Under the pieces are notes generated by a model that worked only from the letters and a program-made list of their open reading frames with translations, made no database searches and was not told the origin of the DNA. A DNA stretch of 14,790 bases, taken from contig CAMCFD010000037.1 in assembly GCA_945874115.1 (NCBI GenBank), forward strand, positions 1 to 14,790, in the 5' to 3' direction. Position numbers and translations under genes: made by a program. Each line of letters begins with the position of its first letter. The first letter of the stretch is position 1. Shown here piece by piece: positions 1 to 7,443 of this stretch. The stretch comes from Rickettsia typhi. Its GTDB lineage: Bacteria; Pseudomonadota; Alphaproteobacteria; Rickettsiales; UBA1997.

Positions 1-558
1 CGTGTTAGGGTTTTATCCAGTTTTGCGCAAGCTAGCGAAACCAGTGGAACAATTTTAGTAAATAACGATGAGGAAATTATGGAAAGACGTGTGATTACAG
101 GAATTAGCTATTCTAAAAATGAAGTGCAAATCACTTTGGTGAGAATGCCGGATCATCCTGGTTTGTCGGCGACAATTTTTGGTGCTTTGGCGCAAAAAGA
201 GGTTAATGTTGATATGATCGTGCAAAACGTAAGCGCTGACGGAAAGTCGGTTGACATTACTTTCACAATCGGAAAAGACGAGCTTGAGCGCGCTAAATTG
301 GCGATTTCTGGCGTTAAGGACGATGTTAAATATCAGCAAATGCTTATAAATGAAGACATCGCGAAAATTTCAGTTATTGGCGTTGGCATGATTTCTCACT
401 CTGGCGTTGCTCATACAATGTTTAAAACTCTTGCTGATAAAGGAATTAACTTATTGTTGATTTCAACTTCAGAAATCAAAATTTCGGTTTTGATTGGCAA
501 AGAATATGGTGAATTGGCGGTGAGGGTTCTTCACGACGCTTATGGCCTTGATAAATAA
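1..558 (+). CDS. lysC: Aspartate kinase, C-terminal part (5' end outside window)
   Basis: Aspartokinase phosphorylates L-aspartate in the first step of the lysine/diaminopimelate, threonine and methionine pathway. The frame is open from base 1, so the gene begins upstream; 185 codons remain before TAA. The visible part is the end of the catalytic domain (RVLSSF, then GTILVNNDEEIM) followed by two ACT regulatory domains, at about residues 44-108 and 122-180 of the fragment. ACT1 has MPDHPGLSATIF and ACT2 has VGMISHSGVA and ISTSEIKISVLI, which form the usual lysine/threonine feedback sites. The C-terminus (HDAYGLDK) is of normal family length. An in-frame ATG at 79 sits where the separate beta subunit starts in some bacteria and is preceded by GAGGA. 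Identification is secure from sequence; the internal start is inference. Confidence 0.95.
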   Translation, partial: RVRVLSSFAQASETSGTILVNNDEEIMERRVITGISYSKNEVQITLVRMPDHPGLSATIFGALAQKEVNVDMIVQNVSADGKSVDITFTIGKDELERAKLAISGVKDDVKYQQMLINEDIAKISVIGVGMISHSGVAHTMFKTLADKGINLLLISTSEIKISVLIGKEYGELAVRVLHDAYGLDK

Positions 559-573
559 TTTGATTTTGGGGTT

Positions 574-605
574 TTTGGCGGTGATTTTAAATGGCCGTCA
601 AATTT
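574..605 (+). terminator. Weak stem-loop after lysC, possible terminator
   Basis: TTTGGCGG (574-581) can pair with CCGTCAAA (595-602) through eight pairs, one of them G-U, around a 13-base loop. It starts 16 bases after the lysC stop. Only three T residues follow, so it is a poor intrinsic terminator; it could instead slow RNA decay. The rest of the gap to the helicase gene holds only a doubtful 23-codon frame. Confidence 0.3.
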
Positions 606-699
606 CCTGCAAATGGTGTTTAAACTAATGACAGGCTTTGTTGCAAAATTGCTTGATGTTGATTTAGAAGATGTTCTTGAATAATTTAATAAAAATAAA

Positions 700-2349
700 A
701 TGACAGATTTAAAAAAATTTAGAGATTTGGGAATTTCTCAAACGATGCTTGATGCTTTGCACAAAAAGGGTTTTGAAGAACCATCTCCGATTCAGGCAAA
801 AACTATTCCATTCTTGCTTGCGAATAAAAAAGATTTAATTGGAAAAGCGCAAACCGGAACAGGAAAAACCGCAGCTTTCGGGATTCCGTTGATTGAAAAT
901 ATTGTGCCAAATAAAGGTTATGTTCAGGCGTTGATTCTTGCGCCGACACGTGAATTGGCGATTCAAGTTACAGAAGAATTGGCGTCTTTTGCGACGGCTT
1001 TCGAAACACGAATTATCTCAATTTATGGCGGACAACCAATCGATCGCCAAATTCAAAGATTGCAGCGCGGAGTTGATATTGTTGTGGGAACGCCCGGTCG
1101 TGTGATTGATCACTTGAACCGCAAAACTTTGGATATTTCAAAAATCAGCTATATGGTTCTTGATGAAGCTGACGAAATGTTGAATATGGGCTTTATTGAA
1201 GACATTGAAGAGATTTTGAAAATGGCGCCAAAACAAAAAAGAACGGTGTTATTTTCGGCTACAATGCCGTCTCACATCGAGCGTTTGGCCAAGAAATATA
1301 TGGGTGAATATGAAATGATTTCGGTTGCGTCTGAGAAAAACGCGAAGAAAAATATTCAGCAAATTTATTTCGAAGTGGCTCAATCAGACAAGTTCGAGGC
1401 ACTTTACCGCATTATTGACGTTGAAGAAAGTTTTTATGGAATGGTGTTTTGTCGCACTAAAGTTGATGTTGAAGAAATCACTAGCAAGCTATCGAACCGT
1501 GGTTCTAGGGCTGAGCAAATTCACGGTGATTTGTCACAAGGTCAACGCGAGAAAGTTTTGCAGAGATTTCGCGATAAAAAAATTAACATTTTGGTGGCGA
1601 CCGACGTTGCGGCGCGCGGGCTTGACGTTGAAGATTTAACTCACGTTATCAACTATTCTTTGCCACAAGATCCTGAAAGTTATGTGCACAGAATTGGCCG
1701 TACGGGCAGGGCTGGCAAGAGCGGAACGGCGATCACTTTAATTACTCCTTCTGAATATCGCAAAATGATTTCCATTCAAAAAATGGCGAACACAACGATT
1801 GTGAAGCAAGAAGTTCCTAAGGTTCAAGACGTTATCGATAACAAAAAGCAACGCATTGTTTCTTCGGTTATCAAAATGCTTGAAGATGGTGGATTCACTG
1901 ATCTTGAAGGTGTTGCTGATGATATTTTGGCGATCAATCCTGACGCGAAAAAAGCTTTGGCGGCCTTGTTAAAGATTGCTTTCAAAGACGAATTGAAAGA
2001 AAGTAATTATAACGAAATTCGTGATCCGGCGAAAAAACGCGATTATAATTCATATGATGAGCGCGGCAGCAGATCTGAAGGCAGAAGAAGTTATGTTGAT
2101 GATAAAGGCACGGCGCGTTTGTTTATTGCGAAAGGTCGTAATGACAATATGGACGTTCGTGGCTTGGTTAACTTCATTCAAAAAGAAACCGGAGTTGAAC
2201 AAAGAAAAATCGACGATGTCAAAATGTTTGACGCATTTTCGTTTTTCGCGGTTCCTTTTGAAGACGCCGAAAAAGTTTTGCATTATTTCCAAAAAAGTGC
2301 AGGCGGTGGAAAAAGATCGCTTGTTACGAGAGCTAAAGATAAGAAATAG
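700..2349 (+). CDS. deaD: DEAD-box ATP-dependent RNA helicase (DeaD/CsdA type)
   Basis: ATP-dependent RNA helicase that remodels RNA duplexes, usually in ribosome assembly, mRNA decay or cold growth. All core motifs are present in order: Q motif (GFEEPSPIQ, residues 24-32), Walker A AQTGTGKT (50-57), PTREL (82-86), TPGR (131-134), DEAD (155-158), SAT (186-188), and HRIGRTGR (330-337) in the second RecA domain. After about residue 360 come a helical extension, a short Arg/Gly/Ser-rich linker, and a C-terminal domain (about 473-540, starting RLFIAKGR) that looks like the DbpA-type RNA-binding fold of DeaD proteins. At 549 residues it is shorter than E. coli DeaD, mainly in the tail. The ATG at 700 fits the family N-terminus; it has no Shine-Dalgarno. 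The gene ends in its own terminator, so it is probably monocistronic. The DeaD assignment rests on the C-terminal domain and is less sure than the family. Confidence 0.93.
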   Translation: MTDLKKFRDLGISQTMLDALHKKGFEEPSPIQAKTIPFLLANKKDLIGKAQTGTGKTAAFGIPLIENIVPNKGYVQALILAPTRELAIQVTEELASFATAFETRIISIYGGQPIDRQIQRLQRGVDIVVGTPGRVIDHLNRKTLDISKISYMVLDEADEMLNMGFIEDIEEILKMAPKQKRTVLFSATMPSHIERLAKKYMGEYEMISVASEKNAKKNIQQIYFEVAQSDKFEALYRIIDVEESFYGMVFCRTKVDVEEITSKLSNRGSRAEQIHGDLSQGQREKVLQRFRDKKINILVATDVAARGLDVEDLTHVINYSLPQDPESYVHRIGRTGRAGKSGTAITLITPSEYRKMISIQKMANTTIVKQEVPKVQDVIDNKKQRIVSSVIKMLEDGGFTDLEGVADDILAINPDAKKALAALLKIAFKDELKESNYNEIRDPAKKRDYNSYDERGSRSEGRRSYVDDKGTARLFIAKGRNDNMDVRGLVNFIQKETGVEQRKIDDVKMFDAFSFFAVPFEDAEKVLHYFQKSAGGGKRSLVTRAKDKK

Positions 2350-2370
2350 TTTTGTGATGTTTGGTTTTGA

Positions 2371-2409
2371 AAAATGCGCCCATAAGAAATTGTTGGCGCA
2401 TTTTTTTTT
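2371..2409 (+). terminator. Strong rho-independent terminator
   Basis: AAAATGCGCC (2371-2380) pairs perfectly with GGCGCATTTT (2395-2404) around a 14-base loop, and the T run continues to 2409 (nine T). It lies 21 bases after the helicase stop. On the other strand the stem is followed by five T, so it may work weakly in reverse too. Confidence 0.9.
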
Positions 2410-2497
2410 GTTCTATTTTGCCGCTTTGCTTCAAGACGATTCATATTTTTTGCCTTGTGCCGCATCTTTTTTCAATCACGAAATTAACATAAATTTC

Positions 2498-2525
2498 TTG
2501 CAATTAAACGATTATTTTTTATAAT
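2498..2525 (+). promoter_or_regulatory. Sigma70-type promoter for the MBOAT gene
   Basis: TTGCAA (2498-2503) and a perfect TATAAT (2520-2525) are separated by 16 bases. Transcription would start near 2532, giving a leader of about 20 bases before the ATG at 2555. The preceding terminator isolates the gene from the helicase, so it needs its own promoter. The -10 match is the best I found in the window. In AT-rich DNA such matches also occur by chance. Confidence 0.6.
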
Positions 2526-2554
2526 TTTGTCTTAAATTAATTATTAAAAAATAG

Positions 2555-4036
2555 ATGGTTTTTAGCTCAAATATATTCTTATTTGCATTTTTCCCGCTGA
2601 TTTTTGCTTGCTATTTTGCCTTGCCTCAAAAATTCGTGAAGGCGAAAAATATTTTATTGTTGGTTGCGAGTTTATTTTTTTATGCTTGGGGCGAATTTGT
2701 TTATTTGTGGCTTTTGCTGTTTTCGATTCTTGGAAATTATTTTTTTGGAATTTGGATTTGTGGCGGCGATAAAGTTGACGAGATTCGCGGCGATGATGTT
2801 TCTGTAAAGCCTGTCGCTAGAGCCTTTTTGGCAAGATCGACAAAGTTTTCTTTAGCCCTTATTTTCAATTTGGCGCTTCTTCTTTATTTTAAATATGCGG
2901 GATTTATTGCGCAAAATTTCAGCGCGATTTTTGGTGGAGAGGTCAACAGAAGCCTTCTCCCGAATCATTTGCCGATCGGAATTTCATTTTTTACATTTCA
3001 CGCAATTTCTTATTTGGTTGATATTTATCGCCACAAATCAAGAGCTCAGCGCAGTTTTTTCGCACTTGCACTTTACATTTCATTTTTCCCACAACTTGTC
3101 GCAGGGCCGATTGTGCGCTATAATTTCATCGAAAAATATTTAACGCGTCGTCGCCAAAATTGGTTTTTAATTTCTTATGGCGCGCGCAGATTTATCATCG
3201 GTCTTGGCAAAAAAGTCATCATCGCAAATCCGCTTGGTGAGGTTGCTGACGCAATTTTCGCGACGCAAATAACCGACATCACGACGCCAATTGCGTGGCT
3301 GGGAATTTTATGTTATACCTTGCAAATCTATTTCGATTTCTCGGGATATTCTGATATGGCCGTTGGCCTCGCAAGAATTTTTGGCTTAAAATTTCCCGAA
3401 AATTTCAATTATCCCTACATTTCAAAATCGATAAAAGAATTTTGGAGAAGGTGGCACATCTCTCTCTCCGCTTGGTTTCGCGACTATGTTTATATTCCGC
3501 TTGGCGGAAATCGCGTTTCAATTTCGCGTCAATATTTTAATTTAGTGCTGGTGTTTTTCTTGTGTGGTTTGTGGCATGGTGCCAGTTGGAATTTTGTTGT
3601 CTGGGGCTTGTTCCACGGATTATTTTTAGTTTTCGAGCGCGTTGATTTTGTCGAAAAAACTTTGCAAAAATTGCCGTCTTTTATTCAACATTTTTACGCA
3701 ATTTTTGTGGTTATGATTGGTTGGGTTTTCTTTCGAAGCGCCGATTTAACTAGCGCCACAAGCTATTTAAAATTAATGTTTAGCTTTTCTAGCGATGAAA
3801 AAATAGTCATCGCAAGCAATATTTTGCAATTAACAAATTCGCATTTTGTTTTGACGGCTCTAGGATTCGCGTTTATTGGATTTTCGCCGATAGTTAAAAA
3901 TATTTCGCTAAAATTAATGCGCAAAAATAAAATTTTTATCGCGATTTTTGACGGATTTTTATTGCTGACATTTATTTTTGCAATAATCAGGCTTTCAGCG
4001 TCAACTTATAATCCGTTTATTTATTTTCAATTTTAA
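2555..4036 (+). CDS. MBOAT family membrane O-acyltransferase (AlgI-like)
   Basis: Polytopic inner-membrane protein of the MBOAT family. AlgI-type members pass acyl groups across the membrane for O-acetylation of polysaccharide, peptidoglycan or other envelope acceptors. The N-terminus (MVFSSNIFLF) and the length (493 aa) match AlgI/DltB-like proteins. Conserved core elements are FPQLVAGPIVRY (178-189), DFSGYSDMAVG (261-271), FWRRWHISLSAWFRDYVYIP (296-315) and GLWHGASWN (338-346). His341 is in the position of the catalytic histidine, with His301 as the second conserved one. Many hydrophobic helices are evident; residues about 70-97 form a polar loop. No AlgJ/AlgX/PatB-like SGNH transferase lies nearby, so the acceptor cannot be read from context. 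It is convergent with the dipeptidase gene, 18 bases away. The family is certain, the substrate unknown. Confidence 0.92.
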   Translation: MVFSSNIFLFAFFPLIFACYFALPQKFVKAKNILLLVASLFFYAWGEFVYLWLLLFSILGNYFFGIWICGGDKVDEIRGDDVSVKPVARAFLARSTKFSLALIFNLALLLYFKYAGFIAQNFSAIFGGEVNRSLLPNHLPIGISFFTFHAISYLVDIYRHKSRAQRSFFALALYISFFPQLVAGPIVRYNFIEKYLTRRRQNWFLISYGARRFIIGLGKKVIIANPLGEVADAIFATQITDITTPIAWLGILCYTLQIYFDFSGYSDMAVGLARIFGLKFPENFNYPYISKSIKEFWRRWHISLSAWFRDYVYIPLGGNRVSISRQYFNLVLVFFLCGLWHGASWNFVVWGLFHGLFLVFERVDFVEKTLQKLPSFIQHFYAIFVVMIGWVFFRSADLTSATSYLKLMFSFSSDEKIVIASNILQLTNSHFVLTALGFAFIGFSPIVKNISLKLMRKNKIFIAIFDGFLLLTFIFAIIRLSASTYNPFIYFQF

Positions 4037-4054
4037 ATCGCTTGATGGCTCTAT

Positions 4055-4603
4055 CTAAACGGCGCAAAATCCTTTTATGTCAACAACTTGATATTTTCGC
4101 GGCTCGAAAAGTTGATAATGCCACCATTCTTTCGAATAAAAATCGAAGCCGGCTTCTTGCATAATGTCAAAAATTAAGCGACGATTTTTTTTGGCTTCTT
4201 CAGAAATTTCTTCGCAATTGTGAAATGCTAGAGGCGAAAATTCGTCAAAATCTGAACCCATTTCAAGTTCGTGGTCTCTCAAATCAATTAAAGTTAAGTC
4301 AATTGCAACGCCTCTGCAGTGAGGAATAGAGCCCGTTTGTGGATTTGAAACAAAATCGCCAGAAAATTTTTCGTACATAAATTTTTGTGCTTCAAGCGGA
4401 CGAAATCCGTCGAAAATTTTAAAACTCAAATCATAACGCGCGGCAATTTCTATCGCTTTTCGCAATTTTTCTTCGGCGTCTTTATGCAAAAAACATTTTG
4501 CCTCATTATACATTTTTACGCCACAAACATTGTTAGTTGAAGCATAGCGCAAATCAAGTAATACGCCGTGTTTTTCTTGAGTTATTTCGATTAAATTATG
4601 CAT
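4055..4603 (-). CDS. ddpX: D-Ala-D-Ala dipeptidase, VanX/DdpX family
   Basis: Zinc dipeptidase that hydrolyses D-alanyl-D-alanine, in VanX for vancomycin resistance and in DdpX for cell-wall dipeptide use. In 182 residues the family signatures are visible: FDGFRP with Arg68, PHCRGVAIDLT with zinc ligands His95 and Asp102, and EWWHYQ with catalytic Glu159 and third zinc ligand His162. No signal peptide is evident, which suggests a cytoplasmic enzyme. Its ATG directly follows the hemJ stop codon with no gap, so the two are almost certainly one transcript with coupled translation. No vanH, vanA or D-Ala-D-Lac ligase gene is near, so turnover or recycling of wall dipeptides is a better guess than glycopeptide resistance. 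The residues around the first zinc ligand differ slightly from the SxHxxGxAxD consensus: the Ser is one place further away. Confidence 0.88.
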   Translation of the reverse strand: MHNLIEITQEKHGVLLDLRYASTNNVCGVKMYNEAKCFLHKDAEEKLRKAIEIAARYDLSFKIFDGFRPLEAQKFMYEKFSGDFVSNPQTGSIPHCRGVAIDLTLIDLRDHELEMGSDFDEFSPLAFHNCEEISEEAKKNRRLIFDIMQEAGFDFYSKEWWHYQLFEPRKYQVVDIKGFCAV

Positions 4604-5038
4604 CTAAAATGGTTTTAAAATTACTAAAGTTATGATAAAAATTAACAATAATGCGGGAATTTCGTTGATAATTCGATAAAATTTTTCGCTGCGTTTATTT
4701 GTGCCGGCGGCGAAATTTTTGCGGCATCTTCCTAGAAAATGATGATAAATTACTAAAATTATAACTAGTGTGATTTTAATATGAAGCCACACTAATGCAA
4801 AACCGTAAATATATGCCAAATAAAGCCCGAAAACGATAGATGCAATCATCGCCGGATTCATTATATAGCGCAATAATTTATATTCCATAACCGTGAAAAT
4901 TTCGTGGGTTTTTGACCCAAATTCGACTTGGCAATGATAAACAAAAAGCCGCGGAAGATAGAGCAGGCCGGCGAACCAAGAGATAATTGAAATTATGTGC
5001 AAAATCTTGGCTATTTCGTAAAAATCAATATTCTCCAT
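4604..5038 (-). CDS. hemJ: Protoporphyrinogen IX oxidase HemJ
   Basis: HemJ oxidises protoporphyrinogen IX to protoporphyrin IX in the inner membrane, the penultimate step of heme synthesis, in bacteria that lack HemG and HemY. The 144-residue protein has the family length and about four membrane helices. The N-terminus has ILHIISIISWFAGLLYLPRL, with conserved His14 in the first helix, followed by VYH (His35). RYIMNPAMIAS and WLHIKITLV (about 84-92) also match HemJ. It is the first gene of a minus-strand pair with the dipeptidase and diverges from prs across 110 bases. The HemJ/dipeptidase pairing has no obvious metabolic logic. Related CopD-like proteins share this fold, but length and motifs favour HemJ. 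Confidence 0.88.
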   Translation of the reverse strand: MENIDFYEIAKILHIISIISWFAGLLYLPRLFVYHCQVEFGSKTHEIFTVMEYKLLRYIMNPAMIASIVFGLYLAYIYGFALVWLHIKITLVIILVIYHHFLGRCRKNFAAGTNKRSEKFYRIINEIPALLLIFIITLVILKPF

Positions 5039-5074
5039 TTTTTCTTGAATTTGATAGATTAATATGTTAGAATT

Positions 5075-5103
5075 ACTTTAGTTTACATTTTCGCATTTTT
5101 CAA
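5075..5103 (-). promoter_or_regulatory. Candidate hemJ promoter
   Basis: On the minus strand TTGAAA (5103-5098) is followed after 17 bases by TAAAGT (5080-5075). A start near 5068 would give a leader of about 30 bases. The -35 is good and the -10 mediocre. I found no convincing promoter for prs in the same divergent gap; GATAAT at 5131-5136 lacks a -35 and would leave almost no leader. Confidence 0.35.
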
Positions 5104-5148
5104 GTTTTTTAATTTTTGGCGAAAAGCCCTGATAATCATTAATTTTTT

Positions 5149-6078
5149 ATGAAACTTATAGCATGTAACGGCAATTTGAGTTTGTCGTCTGAGATTGCGA
5201 AATATCTAGATTTAGAACTTGTTGATGCTGATATTAAAAGATTTTCTGATCACGAAATTTTTGTTGAAATAAAAGAAAATGTACGCGGACAAGATGTGTT
5301 TGTGATTCAGTCTACGTCTAAGCCGGCGAATGATCACATTATGGAATTATTGATTACTATTGACGCTTTGCGTCGCGCTTCAGCGAAGAGAATTACGGCT
5401 GTGATTCCTTATTTTGGCTATGCAAGACAAGACAGAAAGTCTTCGCCGCGTGCGCCAATTTCGGCGAAGTTAGTGGCGAATTTAATCGTTTCTGCGGGCG
5501 CCGATCGTGTGTTGACGCTTGATTTGCACGCTTCGCAAATTCAAGGATTTTTCGATATTCCTGTCGACAACCTTTATGCTTCACCGGTTTTCGCTGAGCA
5601 CATCAAGAAAAACTTCAATAGCGAAAATCTAGTCGTGATATCGCCAGACGTTGGTGGGCTTGTGCGCGCACGTGATGTTGCAAAAAGAATTGGAGCAGAT
5701 TTAGCAATTGTTGATAAGCGTCGCCCTAAAGCGGGAGTAAGCGAAGTGATGAATATTATCGGCGAAGTTGATGGTAAAAATTGTATTATTGTTGATGATA
5801 TTGTTGATTCTGGGGGAACTTTATGTAACGCTGCTGATGCCCTGATGGCAAAGGGCGCGTTGTCGGTTTCTGCTTACATTACTCACGGAGTTTTATCAGG
5901 AAAAGCTTGTCAAAGAATTGCTGGGTCATCTTTGAAAAACCTTGTAATTACTGATTCAATTGAGCCAACTGAAGAAACTTTATCGGTAAAAAATATCAAA
6001 ATAATTAAGATGAACGACCTAATCGGTCGCGCAATTCGCAATATCTCGGAAGAAAAATCTCTCTCAATTTTATTTTAA
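5149..6078 (+). CDS. prs: Ribose-phosphate pyrophosphokinase (PRPP synthetase)
   Basis: Makes 5-phosphoribosyl-1-pyrophosphate from ribose 5-phosphate and ATP, the precursor for purines, pyrimidines, NAD, histidine and tryptophan. The 309-residue protein is full length for class I enzymes. The ATP-binding region YFGYARQDRKSSPRAPISAK (88-107), the catalytic loop around DLHASQIQGFF (125-135) with His127, DKRRPK (189-194) and the PRPP-binding loop VDDIVDSGGTL (215-225) are all intact. ATG at 5149 matches the family N-terminus; no Shine-Dalgarno precedes it. It heads a run of five same-strand genes with short gaps (cycM 16 bases downstream) and could lead their operon. Confidence 0.96.
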   Translation: MKLIACNGNLSLSSEIAKYLDLELVDADIKRFSDHEIFVEIKENVRGQDVFVIQSTSKPANDHIMELLITIDALRRASAKRITAVIPYFGYARQDRKSSPRAPISAKLVANLIVSAGADRVLTLDLHASQIQGFFDIPVDNLYASPVFAEHIKKNFNSENLVVISPDVGGLVRARDVAKRIGADLAIVDKRRPKAGVSEVMNIIGEVDGKNCIIVDDIVDSGGTLCNAADALMAKGALSVSAYITHGVLSGKACQRIAGSSLKNLVITDSIEPTEETLSVKNIKIIKMNDLIGRAIRNISEEKSLSILF

Positions 6079-6094
6079 GAAATTTAAAGAAGAA

Positions 6095-6625
6095 ATGATA
6101 AATAAAGAATTAAAAGATAAAATACTGAAAAAATCGCAAGTGCCACTTTTTTCATTTTTAATTAGTGTTTTGCTGGTTATTTTTGCGGTTCTGGCCGCCG
6201 ATTTACTTTATGCTCCGAAGAAGATGCTAAAAAGAGGTTATCAAATTGAAATTTCTTCGGATGGAAAAATTGTGAAAAAAGAAGAAAAGCCCATTGATAT
6301 TGCGACTTTAATGAAGGGTGCTAATATTGAATCGGGCGCGAAAATTTTCAAGAAATGTGCCACTTGTCATAATGTGCAAGCGGGTGCGGCTAATAAAGTC
6401 GGCCCTAATTTATATGGCGTTGTTGGCCGTCAAAAAGCTGTCGTTTCAGGATTTTCTTATTCTGAATCGATGAAGGCAAAAGGCGGATCTTGGAATCGCG
6501 ACGATTTGAACCAGTTTTTAACCAAACCAAAAGGTTTTGTTTCTGGAACAAAAATGGGCTTTCCGGGCCTTAAAAAGCCGCAAGATCGCGCTGATGTAAT
6601 TTTGTTTTTAGAAAGCAATAGATAG
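6095..6625 (+). CDS. cycM: Membrane-anchored c-type cytochrome (CycM/c552-like)
   Basis: Class I cytochrome c held in the inner membrane by an uncleaved N-terminal helix, carrying electrons from the bc1 complex to the aa3-type terminal oxidase, as CycM does in Bradyrhizobium and Rickettsia. A hydrophobic segment spans about residues 17-39, then a charged linker, then the heme domain: CATCH (88-92) binds heme, GPNLYGVVGR (103-112) is the typical class I element, and Met154 in GTKMGFPG is the sixth heme ligand. The 176-residue length fits the family. The A-rich AAAGAAGAA before the ATG is at most a weak ribosome site. It lies 16 bases after prs and 25 before the peptidase gene, a functionally mixed operon. 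Confidence 0.9.
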   Translation: MINKELKDKILKKSQVPLFSFLISVLLVIFAVLAADLLYAPKKMLKRGYQIEISSDGKIVKKEEKPIDIATLMKGANIESGAKIFKKCATCHNVQAGAANKVGPNLYGVVGRQKAVVSGFSYSESMKAKGGSWNRDDLNQFLTKPKGFVSGTKMGFPGLKKPQDRADVILFLESNR

Positions 6626-6650
6626 TTTGAAATTTAACGAAAATTAATTA

Positions 6651-7406
6651 ATGAGTTTTTTTATGGAACAATTTTTTGGAATATTATTGGCGGCGATTTT
6701 CGGGGCGATTTTCGGCTCTTATTCTACGCTTTTTGCTTATCGTTTGCCACTTGGAGAATCATGTTTTGGAAGATATTTCGGGCCAAAATCGCGCTGTCCA
6801 AGTTGCGGATATACAATTCGTACTCGTGAATTAATTCCTCTTTTAAACTGGCTTTTTACGTTTGGAAAATGTGCGAAGTGCAGCACTAAAATTCCGCGTT
6901 CACACCTATTTCTCGAGCTTTCGTGCACAATATTATTTGTTTTATGCTATCTAAAATTTTCTTTCAGCGAATTATTTATCATTTATGCTCTTGTTTCTTG
7001 TGCTTGCGTAATATTAATCGTAACCGACTTCAAGCATAATGCTTTTCCTTATCAACTTCTGATTCTCTTGTTAATTTTGGCGGTCGCAAGCCGCGTTCTG
7101 GCTGATCAAAACATTATTGACATGATTTTCTCGGTTCTTTATGGAGTTTTGGCTTCCGCTGCTTTCTATCAAATTTTCTATAAAAAAGCATCAGGATTAT
7201 TTGCGACACAAAATCATTTTTTCGACTATGTTAAATTCATATTAATCGCTTCAGTTTTCTTGCAAAACGTTGATTTTGTTCTTTATTTTTTAGTTGTAAT
7301 GATAATTTTTTCTTCTATAATATTGTTTAACGCAATCAGTAAAAAGAAAAGATTTGGCTATGGTTTTTGCCTAGTGATACCTTTCTTATGGCTTGTTCTA
7401 ATATAG
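6651..7406 (+). CDS. pilD: Prepilin peptidase, GspO/PilD family
   Basis: Membrane aspartic protease that removes the leader of type IV prepilins and pseudopilins and, in classical members, N-methylates the new N-terminus. The N-terminal domain has the two zinc-binding pairs (CPSC at 49-52, CAKC at 74-77) and GSYSTLFAYRLP in place of the usual GSFLNVVIYRLP. Eight or so hydrophobic segments follow. The first active-site aspartate is Asp126 in VTDFKHNAFP. The second is probably Asp192 in HFFDYVKF, where the usual GxGD reads HFFD: the aspartate is kept but both glycines are lost. Length (251 aa) is close to the family's. An alternative start is Met5 (6663). A candidate substrate pilin is encoded at 9382-10104. 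Family secure; full activity is uncertain. Confidence 0.85.
   Translation: MSFFMEQFFGILLAAIFGAIFGSYSTLFAYRLPLGESCFGRYFGPKSRCPSCGYTIRTRELIPLLNWLFTFGKCAKCSTKIPRSHLFLELSCTILFVLCYLKFSFSELFIIYALVSCACVILIVTDFKHNAFPYQLLILLLILAVASRVLADQNIIDMIFSVLYGVLASAAFYQIFYKKASGLFATQNHFFDYVKFILIASVFLQNVDFVLYFLVVMIIFSSIILFNAISKKKRFGYGFCLVIPFLWLVLI
6692..6715 (+). repeat. 12-base perfect tandem duplication in the peptidase gene
   Basis: GGCGATTTTCGG occurs twice head to tail (6692-6703 and 6704-6715). It stays in frame and encodes AIFG-AIFG in the first membrane helix of the prepilin peptidase. Gain or loss of a unit would change the helix by four residues without a frameshift. Confidence 0.85.
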
Positions 7407-7443
7407 AATTCGCTAAATTTTTTAATAATAAAAACTTTCAAAA

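Noticed and set aside
613..684. 23-codon open frame (MVFKLMTGFVAK...) between lysC and the helicase gene
   Set aside because: Too short, no ribosome site and no recognisable family; could be a real micropeptide but cannot be supported.
2021..2524. 167-codon plus-strand frame running from the helicase gene past its terminator
   Set aside because: It lies in another frame of the helicase C-terminus and crosses a strong terminator; composition is not protein-like.
4055..4603. Glycopeptide resistance locus, because of the VanX-like protein
   Set aside because: No D-Ala-D-Lac ligase, VanH or VanRS genes nearby; chromosomal DdpX-type dipeptidases are common in Gram-negative bacteria.
7407..7443. 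SAH riboswitch upstream of ahcY
   Set aside because: Only 37 AT-rich bases separate ahcY from the upstream gene, with no room for the structured element.
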